Assembly (NCBI GenBank): GCA_905210875.1
Contig: CAJLYN010000155.1
Location: 1-5,571 of the forward strand
Length of the DNA: 5,571 nt
From: an uncultured Bacteroides sp.
GTDB taxonomy: Bacteria > Bacteroidota > Bacteroidia > Bacteroidales > UBA11471
Direction: 5' to 3'
Below the pieces are notes generated by a model that worked only from the letters and a program-made list of their open reading frames with translations, did not search any database and had not been told where the DNA came from. The position numbers and the translations under genes were made by a program. Shown one piece after another: positions 1 to 5,529 of this stretch (its first letter is position 1; every line of letters begins with the position of its first letter).

Positions 1-1
1 C

Positions 2-379
2 GCCACTGGGTTGCTGTCGGTCAACATACTGATTGTAAACAATTACCGCGATGTCGAAGACGACCGTGCTGCCGGCAAACACACGACAGTCGTGCTCTTT
101 GGCCGCAAAACTGCGCGCACGGTCTATCTCATTAACGGCATTCTGGCGGTGATATTGGTCTCGGCCTGGTGGATGGCTTCATGGCCGGTCGGAATAATCT
201 TGCCCATCATCTACCTATATATGCACGTAAGTAGCTATCGAAAACTATCACGACTCTCGGGACGAGCTCTCAACCCCGTATTGGGTGCAACAGCCCGCAA
301 TCAATTGTGTTTTACTCTACTGCTTATAATCTGCATCGTCACGGCTACTCTCGCCCCCCCCTATAAACTCCTGTCATGA
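2..379 (+). CDS. menA: MenA, 1,4-dihydroxy-2-naphthoate polyprenyltransferase (3' part)
   Basis: This is the C-terminal 125 residues of a UbiA-superfamily prenyltransferase; the start lies left of the window and the reading frame is open to the edge. MenA attaches the polyprenyl tail to 1,4-dihydroxy-2-naphthoate in the inner membrane, giving demethylmenaquinone, the precursor of the menaquinone used in anaerobic respiration. The visible support is the second Asp-rich motif NNYRDVEDD (38-64), followed by RAAGKHT and a VVLFGRKTAR stretch, which is the usual MenA order (NxxRDxxxDxxxGKxT, then a Gly-containing loop). After it come three hydrophobic segments, around NGILAVILVSAWW, the stretch from GIILPIIYLY, and LLLIICIVTATLA, as expected for the last helices of the bundle. 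The first Asp-rich motif is outside the window. The TGA stop overlaps the ATG of the next gene (ATGA, 376-379), so the two are probably cotranscribed and translationally coupled. The family call is firm; MenA rather than another UbiA member rests on the motif wording. Confidence 0.88.
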   Translation, partial: ATGLLSVNILIVNNYRDVEDDRAAGKHTTVVLFGRKTARTVYLINGILAVILVSAWWMASWPVGIILPIIYLYMHVSSYRKLSRLSGRALNPVLGATARNQLCFTLLLIICIVTATLAPPYKLLS

Positions 380-1260
380 TTATCTTTCACAACCACTATG
401 CCAATGCTTCTTTTTGGAGTAAACTTCTGATTTTTATCGGCATCGAGTTGCTATGCTTCTGCCTTATGTCGCTTTTCACGGTATTTTTTGCCTTGACAAC
501 CTCCGGTCTCACACTCACCCGCTTTGCACTCACGACACAAGATCTGTTGCTCTTTATCCTGCCGGCATTGTGCGCAGCATATCTTTTCGGTGGCAACGCA
601 TTCCGATATCTGAAAGCCGACCGCGCCCCAAAAGCCGGTGCCATAGCCGGCATCGTGCTGTGCCTGCTCTTTGCCATTCCGGCCATGAACCTTCTCATTG
701 AATGGAACGAGTCAATTGTACTTCCCGAGTCGCTCGCCGGCATCGAAGCGTGGTTGAAGGCTCAGGAGGCAAGCGCGCAGGCCATGACCGAGCAGATGCT
801 GCAAATGTCGAACGGGGTCGACCTCATCATCATGATATTGATTGTGGGAGTGCTCACCGGCATCGGCGAAGAATTTGTATTCAGAGGCGTCCTGCAACGT
901 CTTTTCCTCGAAAAGTTTCGCAACCCGCATATAGCCGTATGGATAACGGCCATGATTTTCAGTGCAGTACATTTTCAATTCTATGGATTTGTACCCCGCA
1001 TGTTGCTGGGGGCATTCTTCGGATATCTGCTGGTATGGTCGGGCAACATCTGGCTGCCCATCTTTGCCCATGCCCTTAACAACAGTTTATCGGTTGTGGG
1101 TGCATATATGCAGCAAAGAGCCGATAACGAGACCTTCATCGACACTCTCGGGACAACAACAGAAGATATAGCCTGGGTGGTAGGCGGAGCTATTCTGACA
1201 ATATTCACTCTCTGGATATTGCGATATCGGCTTCTCAGGAGGAAAAATATCGGAAACTAA
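376..1260 (+). CDS. CPBP family intramembrane glutamic endopeptidase
   Basis: A 294-residue multi-pass membrane protein of the CPBP family (CAAX protease/bacteriocin-processing, Pfam Abi/Rce1-like), whose members cut peptides within the bilayer using a glutamate. All three family motifs are intact: EExxxR as E165-E166-F-V-F-R170, FxxxH as F195-S-A-V-H199, and HxxxN as H232-A-L-N-N236. Hydrophobic segments lie roughly at residues 15-42, 56-72, 87-107, 150-164, 187-200, 208-222 and 264-286, and the C-terminus is basic (RYRLLRRKN), probably cytosolic. Between about 110 and 147 is a polar, Glu/Ala/Gln-rich loop. Length is ordinary for the family. The ATG overlaps the menA stop by four bases with no Shine-Dalgarno, so translation probably depends on termination of menA. 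The substrate is unknown. Bacterial members act in bacteriocin self-immunity, peptide maturation or protein display, but nothing nearby encodes a peptide substrate, so a housekeeping membrane-protease role is the safest reading. The gene ends 76 bases from the convergent lptB gene. Confidence 0.9.
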   Translation: MIIFHNHYANASFWSKLLIFIGIELLCFCLMSLFTVFFALTTSGLTLTRFALTTQDLLLFILPALCAAYLFGGNAFRYLKADRAPKAGAIAGIVLCLLFAIPAMNLLIEWNESIVLPESLAGIEAWLKAQEASAQAMTEQMLQMSNGVDLIIMILIVGVLTGIGEEFVFRGVLQRLFLEKFRNPHIAVWITAMIFSAVHFQFYGFVPRMLLGAFFGYLLVWSGNIWLPIFAHALNNSLSVVGAYMQQRADNETFIDTLGTTTEDIAWVVGGAILTIFTLWILRYRLLRRKNIGN

Positions 1261-1336
1261 CAACTCACGCTGTAAGGCTTTCGATATAAAAGGGTATGTA
1301 AACGCCCCTCTCCGAGGCTTGTGCGACACATAAAGA

Positions 1337-2185
1337 TTACTTACCTTCGAGATGGTCGAACTTCTTGCGATGGAAGATGAAGTTGCGCCCCAAATATTTT
1401 TCCCGCACCACGGGATTGGAGGCCAACTCTTCGGAGGTCCCTTGGAAAAGAATCTTTCCCTCGAAGAGCAGGTAGGCACGATCGGTAATACTCAATGTTT
1501 CGGGGGCATTGTGGTCGGTAATGAGAATGCCGATGTTTTTCTCCTTTAACTTATAAACGATATACTGAATATCTTCGACGGCAATAGGGTCGACTCCGGC
1601 AAAGGGCTCGTCGAGCATAATGAACTTGGGGTCGATGGCCAGACAGCGGGCTATCTCGGTGCGTCGACGCTCACCACCCGACAAACGATCGCCCAGGTTC
1701 TTGCGCACCTTTTCGAGGCGAAACTCGGCGATAAGACTTTCGAGTTTCTCTTTCTGATACTCCTTGCTCTTGCCGGTCATCTGCAAGACAGCAATGAGAT
1801 TGTCTTCGACCGAGAGCTTGCGGAATACCGACGCCTCCTGTGCCAAATAGCCGATACCGTATTGCGCCCGCCGGTAGACGGGAAATGTGGTAATGTCGAG
1901 GTCGTTGAGAAAGATGCGCCCTTCGTTAGGCGTAATCAGGCCCGTAGTCATGTAGAAGGTGGTCGTCTTTCCGGCTCCATTGGGGCCCAAAAGTCCCACA
2001 ATCTCGCCTTGGCGCACATTGATGGATACATGATTGGCGACCGTGCGCTGGCCGTATTTCTTGACCAGGTCTTCGGTACGAAGCACCATCTTGCCTTCGG
2101 CGGCAAGATGTTCCATCTCTTCGGGTGAAGGCAGACTCACCTTCGGACGATGAAAAAGAGGCTTTATGGAAGCGAAGATTTTCAT
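1337..2185 (-). CDS. lptB: LptB, LPS export ABC transporter ATP-binding protein
   Basis: The cytoplasmic ATPase of the LptB2FG transporter, which extracts lipopolysaccharide from the inner membrane and pushes it along the Lpt bridge to the outer membrane. From the 2185 ATG it is 282 residues: Walker A GPNGAGKT at 67-74 (Lys73), Q-loop Gln116 in the LptB-typical YLAQEASVFRKLSVEDN context, signature LSGGE at 168-172, Walker B FIMLDEP at 188-194 (Glu193 catalytic), D-loop around 197-199, and H-switch His225. The RRRTEIARCLAIDPKF and DEPFAGVDPIAV wording is specific to LptB rather than generic ABC ATPases. The start is uncertain. ATGs at 2185, 2116 and 2089 are all in frame; 2089 matches the N-terminus of E. 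coli LptB (250 versus 241 residues), while 2185 adds a 32-residue basic extension that looks like coding sequence. The frame stays open to 2263, but a promoter at 2192-2199 argues against anything upstream of 2185. After the H-switch it reads NAPETL where E. coli has NVRETL. The gene appears monocistronic here; lptF, lptG, lptC and lptA are not in the window. Confidence 0.93.
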   Translation of the reverse strand: MKIFASIKPLFHRPKVSLPSPEEMEHLAAEGKMVLRTEDLVKKYGQRTVANHVSINVRQGEIVGLLGPNGAGKTTTFYMTTGLITPNEGRIFLNDLDITTFPVYRRAQYGIGYLAQEASVFRKLSVEDNLIAVLQMTGKSKEYQKEKLESLIAEFRLEKVRKNLGDRLSGGERRRTEIARCLAIDPKFIMLDEPFAGVDPIAVEDIQYIVYKLKEKNIGILITDHNAPETLSITDRAYLLFEGKILFQGTSEELASNPVVREKYLGRNFIFHRKKFDHLEGK

Positions 2186-2191
2186 GGGAGA

Positions 2192-2199
2192 CAAAGGTA
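2192..2199 (-). promoter_or_regulatory. Bacteroidetes -7 element for lptB
   Basis: On the minus strand this reads TACCTTTG, an exact match to the Bacteroidetes -7 consensus TAnnTTTG. No clear -33 TTG is seen at the expected distance. Only six bases (TCTCCC) separate it from the ATG at 2185, so a transcript from here would begin at or within a few bases of that ATG. The mRNA is therefore either nearly leaderless or is translated from 2116 or 2089. Confidence 0.55.
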
Positions 2200-2339
2200 A
2201 CGATTTTCGCCGAATTGCCGCACGATTCACACTTTTTTTCTGCCCTTGCCGGAGTGATAGCAAAGTCGGTATACGACAGATAATGGGAGCAAAAGAGTAA
2301 AGGATTACTGCTTAATAGCAATGTTCTCCGATATTCCGC

Positions 2340-2376
2340 AAAAAAGAGTTGCCCTCTTCACTCCGAGAGCAACTCC
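2340..2376 (-). terminator. Rho-independent terminator of the hydrolase gene
   Basis: On the minus strand, GAGTTG (2371-2376) pairs with CAACTC (2347-2352), extended by CTCT/AGAG with a two-base bulge and an eight-base loop, giving about ten base pairs. The 3' arm is followed at once by seven T residues (2346-2340). No T-tract follows on the plus strand, so it works leftward only. It lies about 77 bases past the hydrolase stop and 140 bases before the lptB promoter, which makes hydrolase and lptB separate transcription units. Confidence 0.85.
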
Positions 2377-2385
2377 AAACAAGTG

Positions 2386-2450
2386 TCGCGCGACTCTCCC
2401 TATACCCCATAATAAAAAGAGCAATGAGTCGCACTACCGGTTTGAGCCGG
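2386..2450. repeat. Cluster of overlapping inverted repeats in the hydrolase 3' region
   Basis: Three short inverted repeats lie between the hydrolase stop and its terminator. CCGG at 2437-2440 and 2447-2450 could form a small hairpin with a six-base loop. GAGTCGC (2426-2432) is complementary to GCGACTC (2391-2397). The latter also belongs to a perfect ten-base palindrome GTCGCGCGAC (2386-2395), extendable by two more pairs after one mismatch. The second and third structures share bases and cannot coexist in one RNA. None is followed by a T-tract. Confidence 0.5.
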
Positions 2451-2452
2451 CA

Positions 2453-3508
2453 TTATCTAAGAAACTTATCAAGAAAAGTTTCAATCTTATCAAAAGGTAT
2501 TTTTCCGAAATTGTCGTAAAGATCGACATGCGTGGCTCCGGGAATAATCAAAAGCTCCTTATTATCGCCTTTCAATTTTTTGAACGCGTCTTCACTGAAA
2601 TAACGCGAATGGGCCTTCTCGCCGTGAATCATGAGTACGGCAGTGCGTATCTCGTCGCTGTATGTCAACTGTGGCGTGTTGATAAACGATAGAGCCGAGG
2701 TCTTGTTCCAGCCGCCGTTGGAATTGAGCGAACGAGGGTGATATCCACGCGGGGTCTTGTAATAGGCGTGATAATCCTTGACAAACCAGGGAGCATCGTC
2801 GGGCAAAACATCGGCCACACCTCCGGCCAAAGCATATGCACCGTTGCGGGCATCTTCCAGCCGTTGAGCATTGAGTTGCTTCTTCAACTCATAGCGAGCA
2901 TCAGCATCCATGGCGTCGAAATAGCCATTGGCACTTACCCGACTCATATTGTACATGGTCGAAGTAACCGTCGCTTTAATACGGGTATCGATGGCAGCTG
3001 CATTCAATGCCAATCCGCCCCAGCCACAGATACCGATGATGCCGATACGCCCGGCATCGACAAAATCGAGTAACGAGAGAAAATCGACAGCTGCCGAAAA
3101 ATCTTCGGTGTTGATGTCGGGCGAAGCCACATAACGAGGTTCTCCACTGCTCTCTCCCGTAAACGAGGGGTCAAACGCCATCGCCACAAAACCACGACGC
3201 GCCATCTCTTGCGCATACAGTCCCGACGACTGCTCCTTAACCGCGCCAAAAGGTCCGCTCACAGCTATTGCAGCGTATTTTTTTGAAGCATCAAAATCTT
3301 TTGGCAAATAGAGATGTCCTGCCAGTTCGATACCAAAACGATTTTTAAAACGCACCCCTTGCACATCGATGGCAGGGTCGATGGCAAATACACGGGTATC
3401 ATTAGCCAATTTGCTCATAGTCGTAGATTTTTCTGAAGATTGTCGATTGGCAGCCCACACTCCCGTAACCGAAAGCAGAGCCCATGTCAATAATAAGATT
3501 TTTTTCAT
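2453..3508 (-). CDS. Exported alpha/beta hydrolase with Cys nucleophile (YcjY/dienelactone hydrolase-like)
   Basis: A 351-residue alpha/beta-hydrolase-fold protein. Residues 1-19 form a signal peptide: MKK, a hydrophobic core, then VWA before Ala20. There is no lipobox cysteine, so the mature protein should be soluble in the periplasm. The fold is shown by the oxyanion-side strand and loop AIAVSGPFGAVKEQ (80-92), the strand before MAFDPSFTGESSGEP (110-123), the nucleophile elbow GICGWGG (159-165) with Cys161, and the catalytic His327 in GATHVDLYD. The elbow has cysteine rather than serine, as in dienelactone hydrolases and YcjY-like proteins, and the ATHxDLYD block is typical of the YcjY-like group. 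The acid residue is unclear; the usual position reads HGEKAHS, so Glu297 is a candidate. The substrate is unknown; ester, lactone or acyl-group hydrolysis is only inference. An in-frame Met31 would give a cytosolic form, but the signal peptide and the promoter spacing favour Met1. It stands alone, with its own promoter (3559-3566) and terminator (2340-2376). Confidence 0.85.
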   Translation of the reverse strand: MKKILLLTWALLSVTGVWAANRQSSEKSTTMSKLANDTRVFAIDPAIDVQGVRFKNRFGIELAGHLYLPKDFDASKKYAAIAVSGPFGAVKEQSSGLYAQEMARRGFVAMAFDPSFTGESSGEPRYVASPDINTEDFSAAVDFLSLLDFVDAGRIGIIGICGWGGLALNAAAIDTRIKATVTSTMYNMSRVSANGYFDAMDADARYELKKQLNAQRLEDARNGAYALAGGVADVLPDDAPWFVKDYHAYYKTPRGYHPRSLNSNGGWNKTSALSFINTPQLTYSDEIRTAVLMIHGEKAHSRYFSEDAFKKLKGDNKELLIIPGATHVDLYDNFGKIPFDKIETFLDKFLR

Positions 3509-3558
3509 ATATACTGATTGAATGTTACAATCGTAATTTTTATCTTCCTTGTACTTTG

Positions 3559-3584
3559 CAAAAGTATATGCTCTTTTCCAACAA
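3559..3584 (-). promoter_or_regulatory. Promoter of the hydrolase gene
   Basis: The minus strand carries TACTTTTG at 3559-3566, an exact TAnnTTTG -7 element, with a TTGTTG upstream (3579-3584) that could serve as the -33 element, at somewhat short spacing. Transcription would start near 3553 and leave a leader of about 45 bases before the ATG at 3508. No Shine-Dalgarno is visible before that ATG; the leader is AT-rich, as is common in this phylum. Confidence 0.7.
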
Positions 3585-3725
3585 TTTCTTATCCAGAATC
3601 CGGGAAAAACTACCTCAATTACTGAATATGACCATCTTCTTTACACCCAAACACTTTACACATAAAAAAGAAAACAACAGATGTAGCTCCGCTTTCATAA
3701 GAATATAAAGAATAGCGCCCCAAGG

Positions 3726-3756
3726 TTGATAATAAAGCAATCTATTGATTATCAAT
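3726..3756. repeat. AT-rich inverted repeat, candidate operator upstream of mlaE
   Basis: TTGATAAT (3726-3733) and ATTATCAA (3748-3755) are perfect eight-base inverted repeats 14 bases apart. The right arm also lies in a perfect 13-base palindrome, ATTGAT-T-ATCAAT (3744-3756). TTGAT therefore occurs twice on the plus strand, 19 bases apart, and once in reverse. It ends 25 bases before the -33-like TTTG of the mlaE promoter, a position that suits a transcription-factor site. No T-tract follows, so a terminator is unlikely. Confidence 0.5.
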
Positions 3757-3780
3757 TAAAAATATGCTTATTCTCACTTT

Positions 3781-3814
3781 TTTGAGGATATTCCGCAGAA
3801 TTTTGGTAAGTTTG
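3781..3814 (+). promoter_or_regulatory. Promoter of mlaEF
   Basis: TTTG at 3781-3784 and TAAGTTTG at 3807-3814 match the Bacteroidetes -33 and -7 elements, with centres 28 bases apart, close to the expected spacing. This is the best-formed promoter in the window. The start site would be near 3819, giving a leader of about 34 bases that contains the ribosome binding site at 3839-3844. Confidence 0.75.
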
Positions 3815-3838
3815 CAACGGCTTCTACAGTCTGATGCT

Positions 3839-3844
3839 GGGAGG
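3839..3844 (+). promoter_or_regulatory. Ribosome binding site of mlaE
   Basis: GGGAGG lies eight bases before the ATG at 3853. It is a strong Shine-Dalgarno, rare in this window and phylum, and it selects 3853 over the in-frame ATGs at 3865 and 3871. Confidence 0.7.
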
Positions 3845-3852
3845 CGGCTAAA

Positions 3853-4617
3853 ATGCATATTTTTATGAAGATGCTTTTCCAATCGCTGCAACGATTCGGC
3901 GACTATATTTTATTGCTTAAAGAAATTTTTACCACCCCCGATCGGTGGAGCGAATTTTTCAGACGATTCAAAGACGAGGCCTATATGCTCGTTATCGACT
4001 CCATTGCCATCGTCGTAACCATATCGCTCTTCATCGGCGCGGTTATTACCATACAGACGCAACTTAACGTCTCCTCTCCCCTACTGCCGGCCTATACCGT
4101 GGGACTCGTCACCCGCGACACGTTGCTGCTCGAATTTTCGTCATCGATCATGTGTCTGCTGCTGGCCGGGAAAATCGGCTCGAACATCGCCTCCGAAATA
4201 GGCACCATGCGAGTCACGGAGCAAATCGACGCCCTCGACATCATGGGTGTGAACTCGGCCAACTACCTCATCTTGCCCAAAATCACGGCCATGGTTGTGT
4301 TTATCCCCGTGCTGGTGGTGTTCAGCATGTTCTCGGGACTCTTCGGCGGTTACGTCGTTGCCTCGTTTACCGACATCATTCCGGCCTCGCGCTACATTTA
4401 CGGACTGCAATCCTACTTTGTCGAATATTATATATGGTATACCATCATCAAGTCGCTCTTCTTTGCCTTCATCATCAGCAGCGTGGCCTCCTACTTCGGC
4501 TACCGGGTGAAAGGCGGTGCGCTCGAAGTAGGAAAAGCCAGTACCGACTCGGTGGTAGTGAGCAGTGTCATGATACTCCTGCTCGATGTCATACTCACTA
4601 AACTGCTTTTACAATGA
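3853..4617 (+). CDS. mlaE: MlaE-family ABC transporter permease
   Basis: A 254-residue permease of the MlaE/YrbE family, the inner-membrane core of MCE-type lipid transporters that move phospholipids between the inner and outer membranes. The hallmark is EIGTMRVTEQIDALDIMG at 115-132, with the near-invariant EQIDAL. An amphipathic N-terminal stretch (about 8-45) precedes hydrophobic segments near 48-70, 92-110, 144-172, 197-218 and 236-253, as in E. coli MlaE. Length is normal for the family. The start at 3853 is chosen because of the GGGAGG eight bases upstream. The TGA stop overlaps the mlaF ATG (ATGA, 4614-4617), so permease and ATPase are translated together. Unlike the proteobacterial mlaFEDCB operon, the permease precedes the ATPase here, and no mlaD (MCE protein), mlaC or mlaB follows, so the substrate-binding partner must be elsewhere. 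The family call is firm; retrograde Mla-type transport, as opposed to another MCE role, is inferred by homology. Confidence 0.93.
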   Translation: MHIFMKMLFQSLQRFGDYILLLKEIFTTPDRWSEFFRRFKDEAYMLVIDSIAIVVTISLFIGAVITIQTQLNVSSPLLPAYTVGLVTRDTLLLEFSSSIMCLLLAGKIGSNIASEIGTMRVTEQIDALDIMGVNSANYLILPKITAMVVFIPVLVVFSMFSGLFGGYVVASFTDIIPASRYIYGLQSYFVEYYIWYTIIKSLFFAFIISSVASYFGYRVKGGALEVGKASTDSVVVSSVMILLLDVILTKLLLQ

Positions 4618-5387
4618 TAGAGGTAAAACACATTTCCAAGTCATTTGACGGCCGATCCATCTTAAATGATATTTCGGCTCAGTTTTTCGATGGGAAGACC
4701 AATCTCATCATCGGTAAAAGCGGTTCGGGGAAAACCGTACTGATGAAATCAATCGTAGGCCTGCTGCGCCCCGACTCGGGCGAAGTGCTCTACGACGGAA
4801 AAGACTTTCTGCGCATGAATGCCGCCGAAATAAAAACTCTACGCAGCGAGATAGGCATGCTGTTTCAGGGGTCGGCCCTTTTCGACTCGCTCACGGTACT
4901 CGAAAATGTCATGTTCCCGTTGAAAATGTTCACCCGCCAGTCGGCTGCCGAGCGGGAAAAGCGGGCCCGTTTCTGCATCGAGCGCGTCAACCTGTCGGGT
5001 GCCGACAAACAATACCCCTCGGAGATAAGCGGCGGTATGCAGAAGCGTGTCGCCATAGCTCGTGCCATCGCCCTCAACCCCAGGTATCTCTTCTGCGACG
5101 AACCCAACTCGGGTCTCGACCCGCAGACATCGATACTCATCGACGAACTGATACGAGACATCACACGCGAATACAACATCACCACCATCATCAATACCCA
5201 CGACATGAGCTCGGTGCTTGGCATCGGCGAAAACATCATCTTCCTCAACCAGGGTCAAAAAGAGTGGGTCGGCAACAAAGACGATCTGTTCACCTCGACC
5301 AATGAGAAACTGAACAATTTCGTATTTGCCTCGAATCTCTTCAAAACCGTAAAAAAATATATCGACCATTCTCGGACAAAAGAGTAA
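4614..5387 (+). CDS. mlaF: MlaF-family ABC transporter ATP-binding protein
   Basis: A 257-residue ATPase that powers the MlaE permease encoded directly upstream. Domains in order: Walker A GKSGSGKT at 34-41 (Lys40), Q-loop Gln85 in the MlaF-typical MLFQGSALFDSLTVLENV, signature SGGMQKR at 139-145, Walker B YLFCDEP at 158-164 (Asp162, Glu163), D-loop SGLDP at 166-170, and H-switch His196 in INTHDM. The SGGMQKR signature and the FQGSALFDSLTV block distinguish MlaF/Ttg2A from other ABC ATPases. The family usually reads DEPFSGLDP or a close variant; here it is DEPNSGLDP. After the nucleotide-binding core is a polar C-terminal tail (about 225-257) ending in HSRTKE, the region that in E. coli MlaF reaches over the partner subunit. 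The start is fixed by the ATGA overlap with mlaE. No mlaB (STAS protein) lies next to it. The next gene begins 142 bases downstream with its own promoter, and I see no convincing terminator hairpin between them. Confidence 0.93.
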   Translation: MIEVKHISKSFDGRSILNDISAQFFDGKTNLIIGKSGSGKTVLMKSIVGLLRPDSGEVLYDGKDFLRMNAAEIKTLRSEIGMLFQGSALFDSLTVLENVMFPLKMFTRQSAAEREKRARFCIERVNLSGADKQYPSEISGGMQKRVAIARAIALNPRYLFCDEPNSGLDPQTSILIDELIRDITREYNITTIINTHDMSSVLGIGENIIFLNQGQKEWVGNKDDLFTSTNEKLNNFVFASNLFKTVKKYIDHSRTKE

Positions 5388-5458
5388 GTAAGGGTGTCAA
5401 AATCGTGAGTATTTATAAGTTTTTTGGTTAGATATTTATTATTTCCAAGAAAAACAAA

Positions 5459-5466
5459 TATCTTTG
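5459..5466 (+). promoter_or_regulatory. -7 element for the downstream sugar kinase gene
   Basis: TATCTTTG matches TAnnTTTG exactly. No good -33 TTG is seen at normal spacing. The start site would be near 5471, giving a leader of about 59 bases to the ATG at 5530. The leader lacks a Shine-Dalgarno and is A-rich just before the start codon. Confidence 0.6.
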
Positions 5467-5494
5467 TAGACTGATTCACACATACATATATTTT

Positions 5495-5508
5495 TCAGAT
5501 TTATCTGA
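5495..5508. repeat. Palindrome in the sugar kinase leader
   Basis: TCAGAT-TT-ATCTGA is a perfect inverted repeat with six-base arms and a two-base centre. It lies between the predicted transcription start and the ATG at 5530. The short centre suits a dimeric repressor site better than a stable RNA hairpin. Confidence 0.45.
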
Positions 5509-5529
5509 TACAAAAAAAGACAAACTGCT

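Larger units (their letters stand above)
3509..3852. other. Divergent intergenic region between hydrolase and mlaE
   Basis: These 344 bases are AT-rich and hold no gene I can support. From left to right they contain the hydrolase leader and promoter (to 3584), a stretch with no recognisable signal (3585-3725), an AT-rich palindrome (3726-3756), and the mlaE promoter and ribosome binding site (3781-3844). A plus-strand open frame from ATG 3568 to the stop ending at 3708 would encode 46 residues (MLFSNNFLSRIREKL and onward). It has no ribosome binding site and no recognisable motif, so I do not call it a gene. No tRNA or known riboswitch pattern is seen. Confidence 0.7.

Noticed and set aside
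376..1260. CPBP protease as an abortive-infection or bacteriocin-immunity gene
   Set aside because: The family name invites this, but the gene is coupled to menA in a housekeeping setting with no bacteriocin precursor, phage gene or other defence gene nearby.
1283..1305. Possible terminator between the convergent CPBP and lptB genes (AGGG with CCCT arms around 1290-1308)
   Set aside because: Only about four pairs, with a long loop and no T-tract on either side. I see no convincing terminator in the 76-base gap.
2186..2263. Upstream extension of lptB to a 308-codon frame
   Set aside because: The extra 26 codons run through the -7 element at 2192-2199, and the sequence does not resemble an LptB N-terminus. 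Open frame alone is not enough.
2330..2340. 11-base sequence GATATTCCGCA repeated at 3787-3797
   Set aside because: In 5.6 kb a few chance 11-mer matches are expected. One copy abuts a terminator T-tract and the other lies inside the mlaE promoter, with no shared context.
3484..3708. Plus-strand 74-codon open frame (46 codons from ATG 3568)
   Set aside because: Its first part overlaps the hydrolase signal peptide on the other strand and its remainder lies in AT-rich intergenic DNA. It has no ribosome binding site and no recognisable motif.
4839..5369. Minus-strand open frame of 176 codons opposite mlaF
   Set aside because: It is a shadow of the strongly supported mlaF gene on the other strand. 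Its translation shows no family motif, and it has no promoter or ribosome binding site of its own.
5388..5458. Terminator after mlaF near the T-run at about 5420-5425
   Set aside because: The T-run is not preceded by a stem I can pair, so a factor-independent terminator is not supported.
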